The position numbers were made by a program, and so were the translations under genes. A stretch of DNA of 64,000 nt from Tamarix chinensis (lineage: Eukaryota > Streptophyta > Magnoliopsida > Caryophyllales > Tamaricaceae): contig CM060172.1 of NCBI GenBank assembly GCA_030549775.1, positions 123,059,122 through 123,123,121 on the forward strand. Reading direction: 5' to 3'. Each line of letters begins with the position of its first letter. Position 1 is the stretch's first letter. This document shows positions 12,340-24,117 of the stretch, piece by piece. The notes beneath the pieces were generated by a model. It had not been told where the DNA came from and searched no databases. It was given only the letters and a program-made list of their open reading frames with translations.

Positions 12340-13430
12340 TTCTTTTTCCTTTTTCTTTGTTTTCTCTTCTTCTTCTTCTTCCTCTTCCCACACCAACCCA
12401 TCTCTCCTCTCCCCTTCTCTTGTTTCCTTGTGCCCAATGGCCCAACCCATCTCCCCTTTCTTCTTTTCCCTCACCCGATTTGCTTGGCTACCTCCCCAAA
12501 CATGCCCATGCACAATGTTCCTATGCCATGCACACTTGCAACTTGACCTGCCTCCCTTTATCTTCTTAGCCCAAGCATCATGTCCTTCCCTATAGACCGT
12601 ACACCTCCTTCCATTTTTGGCCCCTATAGCATCTTCCCTAGCCTTCATCCTACCCTACACACCCTGTCTCTTGCCATCCCCATCGACGTTGCACCACCCT
12701 GCCCTACCTACACCCTTTCCCTGCAACTCCTACTTACCTTATCGTGAGCCTGAGCCCTGCCTTCCTTCTCCTCCTCCTTCTAATCTTCTTCTCTTATCCT
12801 CATTCCCTACCTCTTCTCCCCTGAACTTCTTCCTTTATTCTCCTTCTCCCCTACCTCTATTTTCTTCCCTTGTGACCAACTCTACTCTCCTTCTACATTG
12901 TTAGCCTGACCATCACCTCCACCATTTGCCACCTTCTTCTTTTCTCCTTCCCTCCTTCTTTCTTATCCTCTGCCACCCTAATTTTCCTTTCTTCCTTTCC
13001 CTGTGGTGCTTCTTACCAATCCCTACCCCTTAGCACCAGTCAGAACCCTCACATCCACCTTGGGCAATGAGAGTTTTTACCATTGCCACCCCTTCACTTA
13101 ACACCACCATTTCCTCCACCCTATAGCCTCCCTACACAACCCAAACCACCACCTCACCACCACCAACCGCCCTTCACCATCACCTTACAGCCACCTCGTC
13201 TCCATATCTGTCCTTTTTCTTCGTCTCCTTTTATTCTTCTCTTTTCCTATCTCTACGTCTCCTCCTTCCCACATCCGTGAACCTTCCATCGTAGCCTTCA
13301 ACCCTCCTATACCACACCAAACAACCACTATCATCTCTACCTCCCATGACAACCCTACACCCACCAGCCAAACTTGCACCACCCAACCACCACCTCCAAC
13401 CTTCGACAGCTAGCCACCGAGCCATATCCC
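12340..13430 (+). repeat. Pyrimidine-rich block of the second LTR-family copy
   Basis: C/T-biased on the plus strand, with several overlapping 60-118-codon frames on both strands that have only proline/serine/leucine composition. The block ends at a GGGTGAGTTATG sequence resembling a splice donor (13459), and a TTATTTTTAG acceptor-like sequence follows at about 13600. Confidence 0.6.
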
Positions 13431-14093
13431 TCTATGTGTATGGCTCATGCTGCACATGTAGGGTGAGTTATGTTTTGATTTTTGAATTATTTTGGAAATA
13501 ATTAATATATAAGTGTAACTTAGTAAATTTATATTTATTAAATATTTTTAATAAAAATTATTATTTTATTGATCAAATATTAATATGGTATTTATGATAT
13601 TATTTTTAGATACAAAATTTGTATTAGCAGAGCCTAATAATTTTTAGATGGTTATGAGTAAATTTTACTTTTGTTGGAAATTAGGTAATCTTTATACTCT
13701 ACTAAAATATTTGGATATCATATGATAACACATTAAGGTTTTGACATGTAATTTGTGTTAAACATGATTTGTTACAAATAATTATGTGATTATTATTGTT
13801 ATCATGAAAAATAAATAAACAAATAAAAAGAAAGCATGTTATTCTATGTAAAATACCAGGTGTACAAGAGTGTGATTAAAATGGTTCGAATGTTGGGGAG
13901 TGATTTTGTATGATATGTACATGGGAAAATGTTAGGTTAAGCATGTTTAGATACACTTGTAGCAAAATTATTACTACCATGTGTGCCCTAAGGGAAATTT
14001 GGTCATTTAAGCATATCATGATATTTAACCTTAAATAGAATGCCTAATGTGATCTAATTATTGCTAAGAATGGTGGTAAGTGATTTTATGTTT

Positions 14094-14400
14094 TAGAAAC
14101 ACATGTTTCAGTATAATTATTAATATTATCTGGTCTAGGGGTATTTTGGTAATTTTAAGTGTATTGTGACGATTATTCTAATAAACATACAAGATATGTA
14201 TTAATTATTGTTAAGCATGAGAATAGGTGTTGCTGTTTTATAAATATATGTTTCGACATGATTATCAATATTATATAGTCTAGGGGTGTTTTGGTAATTT
14301 TGAGTGTATTATGATGATTATTCTAATAAATATGCAAGATATGTATTAATCTTTGTTAAGCATGAGAATAGGTGTTCTGATGTTCTAGAAGCACATGTTA
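14094..14400 (+). repeat. Two tandem copies of a 144-bp unit
   Basis: Unit starts at 14094 and 14238. Both contain GGGGT(A/G)TTTTGGTAATTTT, then ATTCTAATAAA and GTTAAGCATGAGAATAGGTG at the same spacing. A third partial start is at about 14383. Confidence 0.8.
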
Positions 14401-16017
14401 GGGTCTTACGTGTAGAATTATGTACGAGGGCAATATGGTCATCTAGCATATATGGTAATTTAATTAATTGATAAAAAATTTAATTATGGTGTGTTATCCT
14501 TTTATGGCAAGTTGATAAATAAAATGGAAGTTGTAATGGAAATGGATGGTAAAGTAGTAACTTTAGCCTCAGGGGTATTTTGGTCATTTTTTACTTAAAG
14601 TACCTAAGTGTAAGTAATTGAGCCTAGGATAGTCTGCTAGATTTTTTATGTTGACATTGATAATGAGCTTGATTATGATTATCTTAGAATGTTTGAAAAT
14701 GAACAAAAATGGTTAAGTATAAAGAATTGGATCTATGTGATTAATACATGTTTTTGTGCTCACCCTTATAAAAATAGTGATACTTAAAGTGAAAGAACTC
14801 GAGATTGGAAATTGTGACCCTTTAGGATTCTCAATACTAAAGATGTAGTTTAACCCACGATTATTTATGGATCTTGCTGTTATGCCTTAGTGCCCTAGCC
14901 ATGCCCTATATCTTATTCTATTTTGTTATACATACCTAATTAAGGAGTATACATACTTATGGGTTAGGTGTCCTTATCGGTAGGGTATTGCATATCTTCG
15001 TGTACCGGTGCAACCATGGTACCTTTATGTCCCTAGATTAATAGTCAATAGAATACTATGTTGTCCTTATTCGCCAATATGACCAGAGTACCTTAGTGTC
15101 TGTAGGTCCATTTGATCTCCCCTTGAGGAAATAAAAATTGGAAACGGTTGATATTTGATTTGAAATGATTATTTGGTTGGTTCAGTAGTAGATTTTGTGC
15201 CTACCTATGGTTTGGTATTAGCATTTGAGCCTATCATTAGTTTGTGTTGATGAGCCTGCATGTGTTATAAAAAGTTGTGGGTTTGATAATGAGAATTGTG
15301 ACCATGGTTATAGCTTGAGAATGATGCTACTTCCTAATTATACTGCAAAGAGCATTGGGATGCTCCATTGGTAAGTTTTGCTTATTTTGTAGATGAGTGA
15401 ACATTGGTAGTATATGGTCTGGATGTTATACAAACATATGAATGATTGTAGTATATCAATTAATATATGAATAATTCAATGTTCATGTATTGTTATGAGG
15501 TATTTTATGTGGTCCATGCGAACCTTACATATTAGTCTTGTATAATGGGTTATTTAGTACTGTTGTACTTAAGGGTTCATTTTGCATAGCCCTACTTATT
15601 CAATGGGTAGTGACATTTGTAGGTTAGATTGCAATATTTGTTGAAGGTTATCTTGTGGGTTGAGTGTGTAAGGTTATCTAGTTTTTTGTCTGGTGTCTTT
15701 GGAACAGGAAGATTTTGTACTGCTAACTATCTTTATGTATTTTCTTTCACCAACATTTTGTAACCACTGATAGTTAGTTCTATTCAAAATGTTACTAAAT
15801 TGCATTTAACTCTCTCACTACTCTAATTTATAATTGTTGGTTATTAACTTCAGTGTAATAACATTTTTAGCTTTAGCATTTAGTAACAAAATGGTAGAGA
15901 AAACGGGACTTGTACCAAGTGTGGCAGTTGCAACCCGTAATTTATTGTTTTAGCTTTCCTATTTAACTTTAAAAACTAAAATTTTCAGTTCATAAATTTG
16001 GGGGTGTAATAGTTACA

Positions 16018-17231
16018 TCCAAAAAAGCTGGTAGTTCGTTAGGCATGTGAGTGCCACACACATACATAAACATAGTATAGGCGTTATATGGGCCCGACGA
16101 TTGACCAACTCCTTCACATGAGGTTCTCGATGCACCTTGTCGTTTAGCTTTTTATTACACATCTATCTCTTCTTCTTCTTCTTCTTCTTCTTCTTCTTCT
16201 TCTTCTTCTTCTGCTTTTAAAAAAAAAATTCCTCATGTGAATACTTTTTTAAAAAAATATAGATGTTAGTAACGGTAATAAAAAAAATTTTGTCTATAGT
16301 TACATCATATTTTATCCAACAAATTTTCACATCATCTTTTTTATACTATTAATATATAATTGTTATATTATCTCCAAATATATTCGTCTTCTTTATTTTA
16401 TATCATTAGTTTTATTTTATAAAAATAGATCCTACTCAATTTAATTTTTTAAAATATTTTGGATAATTTAAATAATTCAAATTCAAGAGAGCTTCCAAAC
16501 CAACAAAATTCAAAAAATTATAATTTTGAGAATATCTAAAATTATCGTTATCCTCCAAATCCAAAATATCCAAGTATCCACATTTTCAATATCCATAAAA
16601 TTCTAAATTTTAAAGTATGCAATAATATTAAAATTTTCAAAAGCCATTATTTTTAAATGCGGCACATCACTCATTCAATCCAAGTCTTCAATTATCTCAA
16701 CCTTCAAATATTGCACTTCCATTTGATCTAAAATTTTAAAATATTTGAAATTCTCCATAATATAATTTCAATTCTCCTACAGTTGCATATGTGGGCGATT
16801 ATGGATTTCTAAAATATTCCACCCAAAATTAGATCAAAGACGTCACTTAGGTTGAATCTATATGTGAGGTTGGAAGCTAACCTTATGTTGAATGGACGTG
16901 TAAAGAAGAAGAAATCCTCTTTAGTGGATGATGGCATTTTTCTGAGAATTTAGTTTAAGAAAATGGACAGCATTGTGAAGATTTTCTGGAAAAAAAAATG
17001 ATGGCATACTTTGAAGAATATCCTGGTAGATTACTAGAAGGATTTGTGAAGACATTATTGAATTAATGTTCTTATGTTAATAAAAATGTTAGACGGTTTA
17101 TTGATTTCTACATTTATATTTGACAACATAACCAAATTGATGTTAGTGAGATAGATATCATTGGAGATACACATGAAAAACATAGAAAAAGATATAATAG
17201 CTCGTTCAATAGCGAACATGTATGGAAACTT
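16018..17231. other. AT-rich spacer with (CTT)n microsatellite
   Basis: A CTT microsatellite of about 14 units at 16170-16211; the rest is AT-rich. No gene recognised. Confidence 0.5.
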
Positions 17232-17489
17232 GTGAGGAACCATTTAAAATGGATAGTGATGAGTGAGGCAGTGGGTAAGGTTTTGCATCAAAGCGAGCAA
17301 AGGTTCCAGAGTCAATTGCGTACACTAATCAATTTACCCTTGATGCTTCAGAGACTAAAGGTCCATTGGTATGACCTATGGGATAAAAAGAAACAAAGAG
17401 AAAGCCAAAATAAAGTAGCTAATCTAAAGGTGAATGTTCAAATATCAAAGAGCTTTTGGAAATTATACGAGGGTGAAATACAATATTAG
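17232..17489 (+). CDS. 85-codon open frame, possible remnant of a PIF/Harbinger second ORF
   Basis: A lysine- and glutamine-rich 85-residue frame (contains KVHWYDLWDKKKQRESQNK) followed by frame breaks and then AEQK and KAKQRQLKEV. Charged C-terminal segments like this occur in the Myb/trihelix-like companion proteins of PIF/Harbinger elements, and a PIF transposase pseudogene lies downstream on the same strand at 22983. Function is inferred from position and composition only. It may be a chance frame. Confidence 0.2.
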   Translation: MRNHLKWIVMSEAVGKVLHQSEQRFQSQLRTLINLPLMLQRLKVHWYDLWDKKKQRESQNKVANLKVNVQISKSFWKLYEGEIQY

Positions 17490-17639
17490 AGAAAATGGCA
17501 ACAACTAAGGAGAATGATAGGGCTGAACAAAAATAGTATAAGGCTAAACAAAGGCAATTGAAGGAAGTTAGTTATGGCTATAATTTATCATGACACGTAT
17601 AATATAACTGACTAAGAGAAATCAGATAATCGTATCTTA

Positions 17640-17977
17640 TATGCAATAACTATCAGAAGGATGATAGAAAATATTTAATTCTATCGTGTCAGATATGATA
17701 TTTCATTGTGTAATATTATTTTAATGTATTATTTGATTGATGTTTAATTTTTCTTCTTAATTCTACTATGTCTGTTATCATATTTGATTGTGTAATATTG
17801 TTGTTTTCTTCTTAATTCTATCGTGGCGGTTATTGTATTTGATTGTGTAATATTGTTGTAATATATTGTGTATCTTATGTTTAATTTTTTTTTCTTAATT
17901 ATATTGTGACAATATATTGTTTGATTCTCTTACATGCATCTATAATTGTATTATTATCTTAGAAGATATGAATCAAC
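17640..17977 (+). repeat. 82-bp satellite array, left part
   Basis: ATTGTGTAATATT recurs at 17705 and 17787 (82 bp) and at 17842. AGAAGATATGAAT at 17961 begins the phase that resumes at 22553 beyond the inserted LTR. The array was split by the insertion of the solo LTR at 17983. Confidence 0.7.
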
Positions 17978-17982
17978 TAAAG
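17978..17982 (+). repeat. Target-site duplication TAAAG (left)
   Basis: Identical to TAAAG at 22488-22492. Confidence 0.8.
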
Positions 17983-18725
17983 TGTAACACCCCCGAAATT
18001 TACTATTGAAAATTTTTATTTTAAATGAAAGAATTAATGGAAGCGAAATAATAAAACTGTGAATTATGGGAATATTACCGCCACACTCAATACCAGACCG
18101 GTTCACTCCTACCGTTCCAGTACCAAGTGCTAAGGCTAAAACGGATTACCATCAAACAAAGCTAATACTTAAAATAAGGATTCATAGGGAAGTTAAATAG
18201 TTTCACAATATAAAATTCAGAGTACGCGTAAAAAGGTTTACAAGCCAAAGGGGTACATAGATAAGGTTCTCAAGGAACATAAAGTATCGTACGATAGAAC
18301 AGAACTAAAATAAAACAATGCAGGGTAAAACAAAATGAAAAGGAGAGTCCGGTCATGTCGCTCTCGGTCCCCAGGCCAAGTTTAGGCTCAACTCTCAGCC
18401 CCGTCCGATGCCTCGTAAGAGTCGTAGGCATCAAAGATATCATCTCCTACCTGCACAAACTCAGGCGGGTCCTCTGCTCATGGGAATGAGCAGCACCCAT
18501 AAAACGAGTGGTCAGTACGCTACGTACTGAGTAAGGTAACAGATGCGCTAAGGCTAGCAAACAAAACACATAACACAATATACATGGCATAATCACATGA
18601 GCAACATGTAGTAAAACAGATGATAAAGCTAGCTACAGTCCGGATAGACTTATTCTTTAGATCTCTGGTAAATATATAGTCAATTCACATCATAGTCCTT
18701 ATCAATTTATGTGAGTATGGGAACT

Positions 18726-19090
18726 CCACTATTATAGCCGGTGGATCGGTCATGCAGGGCAAAACGCGCCTCGCCACTATTATAGCCGGTGGACCGGTCA
18801 TACAGGGCAAAACGCTCCTGGCCACTATTATTTGTCGGTGGACCAGTCTGGCCCCGACTCACATGATGTTTCACTGTAATTACTTCTTATCTTTCCCATG
18901 TCTTAACATCACAATTATGTTTGGTTTGTTGAGCACAAAGACCCCCACTATTTTAGCCGATGGAACGGTCATGCAGGGCAAAATGCGCCTGGCCACTATT
19001 ATAGCCGGTGGACCAGTCATGCAGGGCACCCGGCTCCTGGCCACTATTATTTACCGGTGGACTGGTCTGGGCCCGGTTCAACAATATTTA
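18726..19090 (+). repeat. Two arrays of three 48-bp repeats inside the solo LTR
   Basis: Units beginning CCACTATTATAGCCGGTGGA start at 18726, 18774 and 18822, and again at 18945, 18993 and 19041, all exactly 48 bp apart. The two trios are 219 bp apart, so the array itself was duplicated. As 48 is a multiple of three, one frame (18752-19105) stays open with a 16-residue repeat; this is probably a by-product. Confidence 0.9.
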
Positions 19091-20619
19091 TCTTTAAATT
19101 ATTAGCATTTTATTCGTGTCTTATTCCGTAAGCAATTGACCCTTGCCATACATGTCACCAACCCTCTACTTCTATCTTCCCAAGAGGGCTTGTCCCATAT
19201 CTTGGGACTCTTGTGCCCCTTATCACACCCCAATATCCATTCCCCTTTACACTTACACATAATGAAAACCAACTCCTAAGGGTATGGGTTAAGGCCCAAC
19301 ACCTTGTGACATCAAACTCCACCCACTATCACCCTCTAGGGTTTCCCTTGAAACCCTAATTGGACCTATGTGGCCCAACTTCCTCTTACTTTACTACCAT
19401 TAATTCATTTATTGTCCAACACCTCATCTCATTTAGATTCAACCCCAAATCATATCACTTTACTCATTGATTTTGCAGGTGATCGAAAAACCCTAGCTAG
19501 CCACTCCAAACCCTAGCACATTTCTTCCCCCACAAGTAATCTCTCTACTTTCCACCTAACATTACTTACTTCCTATGGCACCCATACTCATCCCTCATAT
19601 ATTAAATTTCCACTCTCAACCCATTACTCCACTCTTCCTTAATTGTTCTTACTTCCACATTTTCCCCCATATTAGGGTTTCCTCCCAAACCCTAATCAAG
19701 TCCCCTATACACCCTTACACCAACCTACATACTATTTTTCATCCAAAGTTTCCAATCACTTCACAACTCTCCCCTTACCTTACTTACACCTTAAAACAAC
19801 TTTTCTCACGTAAAGATCATTCCCATGCAAACTCCATCCATCCTATGCAAACCCTAGAAATTTCCCATGCAAAGATCACATCCCTCATTTTTAATCATAA
19901 TCTCCTTTTAATTTTCCCTCGTGGATCATGAGATAATTAGGTCAATCTCATGTCCCCCCTTAGTCAACCCACTTTGCATTTTCCCCTTTTTATCCTTTCA
20001 CCCCACATTATATTATTAACATCCTAGCATGCATGTCCTAGAGGGCCACGTCATATAATATCATAACACAATAGAACAATCATTACGCAAATATCATAAG
20101 GAATTCATATAAGCATACCTCAACTCCAAGTTGCGCTACAAGTAATTAGTCATTAAAATCATATAGTACACAACATGGCGTAACATATGGCACACAAGGC
20201 ACATAACACACACATAATTGATCTTAGCCACATCCTTACCTAATACGACACCGGTCTTGGAGCAAGTTCCTACGCCTCCTCAGGGTTTTGACTTGATTCG
20301 TCTATAAAAGGGAAAACTATGGATTAACTTCCCTCTAACCAAAATTACTATTCTTCTTACCTTACCCTTATCGCAACTTACTATTAGGGCTAAAAATAAT
20401 AATAATACCTTTATAAGTAAAAGTAGGGTTATTATTTCTAAGGTAGCTAATCACGCTACTACTAATCAAAAATAGGTCTTAATAGCTACAATAATTTAAA
20501 GTAATTATAATAATATTTATATTATTAACGGTAATAGTTTCAATGTTACTAATAATGATAATAGTAGTAGTGATAGTAAGGTTAGTGATATATGAAATAT
20601 TAATAATAGTGACAAGGTA

Positions 20620-20780
20620 ATAATAATAGTAATAATAATAATGATGATGATGATGATAATAATATTAATAATAACAATAATGATGTTAAAATAATAATAC
20701 TAAAGTTATAGGCCATTAATAATAATAATAATAACAGTTATAAATATTTCGAAGTTAGGTTAAATAATAATAATGATAAA

Positions 20781-20831
<51 letters not shown>

Positions 20832-20888
20832 GTTGTAGGCCATTAATAATAATAATAATATTTATAAATATTCCGGATTTAGGTTAAA

Positions 20889-20970
<82 letters not shown>

Positions 20971-21085
20971 AATGATGATGATGATGTTAAAATAATAATA
21001 CTAAAGTTGTAGGCCATTAATAATAATAATAATAGTTATAAATATTCCAGATTTAGGTTAAATAATAATAATAATACTAAAAATA
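20620..21085 (+). repeat. AAT/ATG microsatellite mosaic with a tandem 60-bp core
   Basis: Long (AAT)n and (GAT)n tracts, the longest GAT run at about 20920-20985. Between them a core with GTAGGCCATTAATAATAATA then a TTAGGTTAAATAATAATA-like stretch occurs three times (about 20708, 20834, 21008). Confidence 0.85.
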
Positions 21086-21109
21086 ACTAGCATTTGTACA
21101 AAGAGGGTT

Positions 21110-22130
21110 TAGGGGTTGGGGAGTTTAGAGGACCACCTAGAGATGGTGGTGGCACAGGCGGCGGCGCACGGCGGAGGCGGCAGCGGCGATGGGGGAGAAG
21201 AGAGGTGGAGAAATGGTGGTGGAGGGAGGAGAAGGAAGAGGAGAGGGTGGCAGGGAAAAATGAAGGTATGGGGAGGTAGAGGGAGATCCCCTGGTCGTTT
21301 TGGAGGGTAGAGGGGGTGTTGGAAGTGGCGAGACTAGCGGAGGGTAGTGGTGCGAAGGACGGCGAGGCTTGATGAAGGGTTGATCGGGGAAGGGACTTTG
21401 CACGGCCGGGGTAGCTCGTGCAGAGTAAACCGAGGGAGGAGGGAGGCTTAGGTTGGTAGAGGGTGATGCAGGGAAGGGTTCAGTGGGTGGATCGGGCGGC
21501 GGGGACGGGGCGGTTGTCTAAACTAGGGGTGGCGCAAGGCAGGTTTTCTGGGCTGCGATTCCAAAAGGTCCGATAATGGCTTCCTTGGTTGTATTTATAG
21601 GCCGAAAATGGGGGAGAACCAAGAGAGGGGAAAGAGGGAGGTAGGGGCAGGCGTAGAGGGCACGCCGGCCGGCGGTGGCAGGCTGACGTAGGTCTGCCAT
21701 GGCATGTTTGCGTTCGGTCAAGGAGAAGAAAGGGGGCGGGGGTAGGCACGCGCGAGGTGAGAGGGAGGTCGGTCAGTCTAGGAAGGACAGACGAACGACT
21801 AGGGAGAGAGGGAGAAGGTGGGCAGGCGGCGCAGGTGGTTGGTCGGTGCAAAAGGGGTGGCTGCGAGTTGTAGCAGGGCGCGGGGAAGAAGGGAAAGGGA
21901 AAGGGGGCGGGACCGGTCCGGTCCAAGGGAGAAAAGAAAAAAGAGAGGGAGGTGTTCGGCCGGGTGGTTTGGGCGAAGGAGGATGCTGACGCGGCTTGGG
22001 CTGTGTGAGACGGGCCAGGGAGGAGAAAGTGATATGGGCCGGCGGGTGGCCCAGTCGGGGGGAAATGGGGGAAAGAAGGAAGAAAGGAGAAGGAGGGAGA
22101 GAAAAAAAGAAAAGGGAAAATAGGGGAGAA
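21110..22130 (-). repeat. Purine-rich (minus-strand pyrimidine-rich) block of the solo LTR
   Basis: G/A-biased on the plus strand, the inverted equivalent of the C/T blocks at 1300 and 12340. It holds several long but compositionally trivial frames on both strands (for example 21480-21926 and 21699-21989). Confidence 0.65.
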
Positions 22131-22487
22131 AAATAAATAAAATAACTTATGGGAAATAGGTTGTAGTATTTTTGGTGGATAAATAAATTTTAATAATTTA
22201 ACTTAATATATTTTATTATATTAGTTTAAAAGGTAACTTTTAGAAAATATTGGTTTGAAACCTTATTTAAATAAAATGAGTATGATAAAATAGCAATTTA
22301 TTTATTTTAATTTAGTAAATATTCACATCTAATTTTGTATACTTAAAATCCACAAAATAATTAAGTTAAATAAATTTAAAAGGTAAAATTCTTAACATAA
22401 TTAAATTAAATAAGTTTAAGAGCTAAATTATCCCAAATAAAAGTGGTTTATTAAATTATAGACTTTTAAAAATTTTGGGGGATTACA

Positions 22488-22492
22488 TAAAG
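22488..22492 (+). repeat. Target-site duplication TAAAG (right)
   Basis: Identical to TAAAG at 17978-17982. Confidence 0.8.
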
Positions 22493-22850
22493 CCCATGTG
22501 ATAATATATTATTTAATTCCCTTATACATATCTATTATTGTATTATCACCTTAGAAGATATGAATCGATAATATACTATTTGATTCCCTTATACATATAT
22601 ATTATTGTATTATTACCTCAGAAGATATGAATTGACTAAAGCTTATGTGATAATGTACTATTTGATTCCCTTATACCTATCTATTATTATATTATTGTCT
22701 TAGAAGATATGACTCGACTAAAGCTCATGTGACAATATACCATTTGATTCTCTTATACCCATTTGTCATTATATTGTCACCTTAGAAGATATGAATCAAC
22801 GAAATCCCACGTGATAATATATCATTTGATCCCCTTACACCTATATCATA
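22493..22850 (+). repeat. 82-bp satellite array, right part
   Basis: AGAAGATATGA anchors at 22553, 22620, 22702 and 22784 give spacings of 67, 82 and 82 bp; the short one carries a deletion. Each unit also contains TTGATTCCCTTATAC followed by TATTATTGTATTATCACC. Confidence 0.85.
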
Positions 22851-22982
22851 AGACCTATAACTAAAGAGTTTTCTTCCATATAAATCCATAACCTACCTTC
22901 CTCTAAAAATAGAAGAAAATATATAATTCACTCCTCACATCTCCTTTAAATAATTGTTTATAATTCCACACCAAAATTTTCA

Positions 22983-24117
22983 ATGGATTCATCCTCTAAT
23001 GACCCTATGACTCTTGAAGAGATATTAGTTACCAAAGAAATGGATACTAAGTTTGAAGATGCTATTAGAGAAATTGAGATGGCTGGTCATAGTATATGAA
23101 AACAATGATTCTACATCAAATGGGGTCATGAAGAAGGTCATCCAACATATAAGGAAACATAGTTTTGTTGTAGATTTATAATGAAAAGACCCTTATTTAT
23201 TCAGGTTATTGAAGCAATTACTAATCATTGTCTATATTTCCAAATGAGATGTGATGCAATTGGTAGAAACAAGATTTCTCCATTGCAAAAGTGCACCAAG
23301 TGATACGCATGTTTACATGTGAAACTACTACTGATTGCATAGGCGTTATGCATTGGATAATCCACAACTCTCATTTGTCTAAGATATTTTATTTGAGTCG
23401 TGAATGAAATATTTACTTACCAGAAGGCCCAATAGTGATGATGTTCAACGTTTCCTTGAAATTGGTAAAATACATGGATTTCTTGGTATGATGAGAAATA
23501 TCGATTGTATGTAGTGGGAGTGAAAGAATTACCCTACTACGCGGAAATGCTAGTTTTGCCACAGTGATCATGATGTTCCTACAATCATATTAGATGTTGT
23601 CATATCTCAAGATCTTTGGATATGACATACATTTTTTAGATGCTTTGGATCAAATAACGATCTTAATATTCCTACTCATTCACTAGTATTTAATAATATT
23701 TATGAAGGATGAGCATTCAAAGTTCATTATATAATGAACAACACATAAAACAAACTTGGATATTATCTAGTAGATGACCTATATTCAAATTGACCAACAT
23801 TCATTAAAATCTTACCATTTCCTCAAAAACCAAAGAGAAAGTTATTTGCGGAACGCCATTAATTTATAAGAAAAGATGTTAAGCAATCATTTGGAGTGCT
23901 ATACAGATGTTTTGTAATTGTTTGTGGTCTCTCACGCGTTTGGAACATGGCAACAATGAAACAAGTAATTTTTTATACATGCATCATATCACATAAGATG
24001 ATTGTTGATGATGAAATAAATATATATTCAAGTAATTTTTCTCTGTATATTTTTTGCTACAATAATAATGACATACCAACTCATATGATTAATTATAGTC
24101 CAATAGTTGTCATAAAT
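22983..24117 (+). pseudogene. PIF/Harbinger-type transposase pseudogene
   Basis: Read from an ATG at 22983 (MDSSSNDPMTLEEI), with in-frame stops and frameshifts. Later segments follow the plant PIF transposase: IDCMYWEWKNYPT (about 23507), HDVPTIILDVVISQDLWI, HTFF.CFGSNNDLNI, GYYLVDDLYSN (second acidic site, about 23760), LPFPQKPKRKLFAERH, RKDVKQSFGVLYRCFVIVCG (about 23875) and a C-terminal CIISHKMIVDDE. In intact relatives the RKDVE.AFG motif carries the third catalytic acidic residue; here it is lysine (RKDVKQSFG). Stops and the lost residue mark it as dead. Terminal inverted repeats were not found. Confidence 0.85.

Larger units (their letters stand above)
12096..16017 (+). mobile_element. 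Diverged second copy of the long LTR family (about 3.9 kb)
   Basis: The layout parallels the copies at 958 and 17983: an AT-rich leader starting near TGTTACAATATCTTGAATTT, a pyrimidine-rich block (12340-13430), AT-rich sequence with GGTATTTTGGTAATTTT motifs, and an end reading AAAATTTTCAGTTCATAAAT then TTGGGGGTGTAAT (near 15990-16010). That end matches the reverse complement of 17983-18060, including the conserved stretch upstream (AGTGTGGCAGTTGCAACCCG against a GAGTGTGGCGGTAATATTCC-like sequence). Clear 5-bp duplications were not found and the left end is uncertain. No coding domain is seen. Confidence 0.5.
17983..22487 (-). mobile_element. Complete solo LTR of the long TGTAAC family, 4505 bp
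   Basis: On the plus strand it begins TGTAACACCCCCGAAATTTA and ends AATTTTGGGGGATTACA. TAAAG flanks both sides (17978-17982 and 22488-22492), giving TG...CA ends plus a 5-bp duplication, as for LTR retrotransposon integration. Removing the element and one TAAAG restores the 82-bp period of the surrounding satellite exactly (AGAAGATA at 17961 and 22553). The ends also form short terminal inverted repeats (TGTAAY..CCCC.AAATTT). No gag or pol is present. Long LTRs with such ends occur in some plant gypsy lineages (for example Tekay/Del chromoviruses), but the lineage cannot be fixed without the internal region. Confidence 0.8.

Noticed and set aside
12292..12648. 118-codon minus-strand frame
   Set aside because: Lies over the pyrimidine-rich block; Glu/Lys-rich composition comes from the bias.
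18752..19105. Repeat protein of 16-residue units
   Set aside because: Not listed as a gene because the 48-bp unit lies in a non-coding LTR and any multiple-of-three repeat can stay open; kept only as a finding.
21480..21926. 148-codon minus-strand frame and overlapping plus-strand frames at 21699-22123
   Set aside because: Open only because of purine/pyrimidine bias within the solo LTR; no domain on either strand.
17983..22487. Large TIR-type DNA transposon, suggested by TGTAAY...CCCC inverted ends
   Set aside because: The exact 5-bp duplication and TG...CA ends fit LTR integration better; short inverted ends are normal for LTRs.
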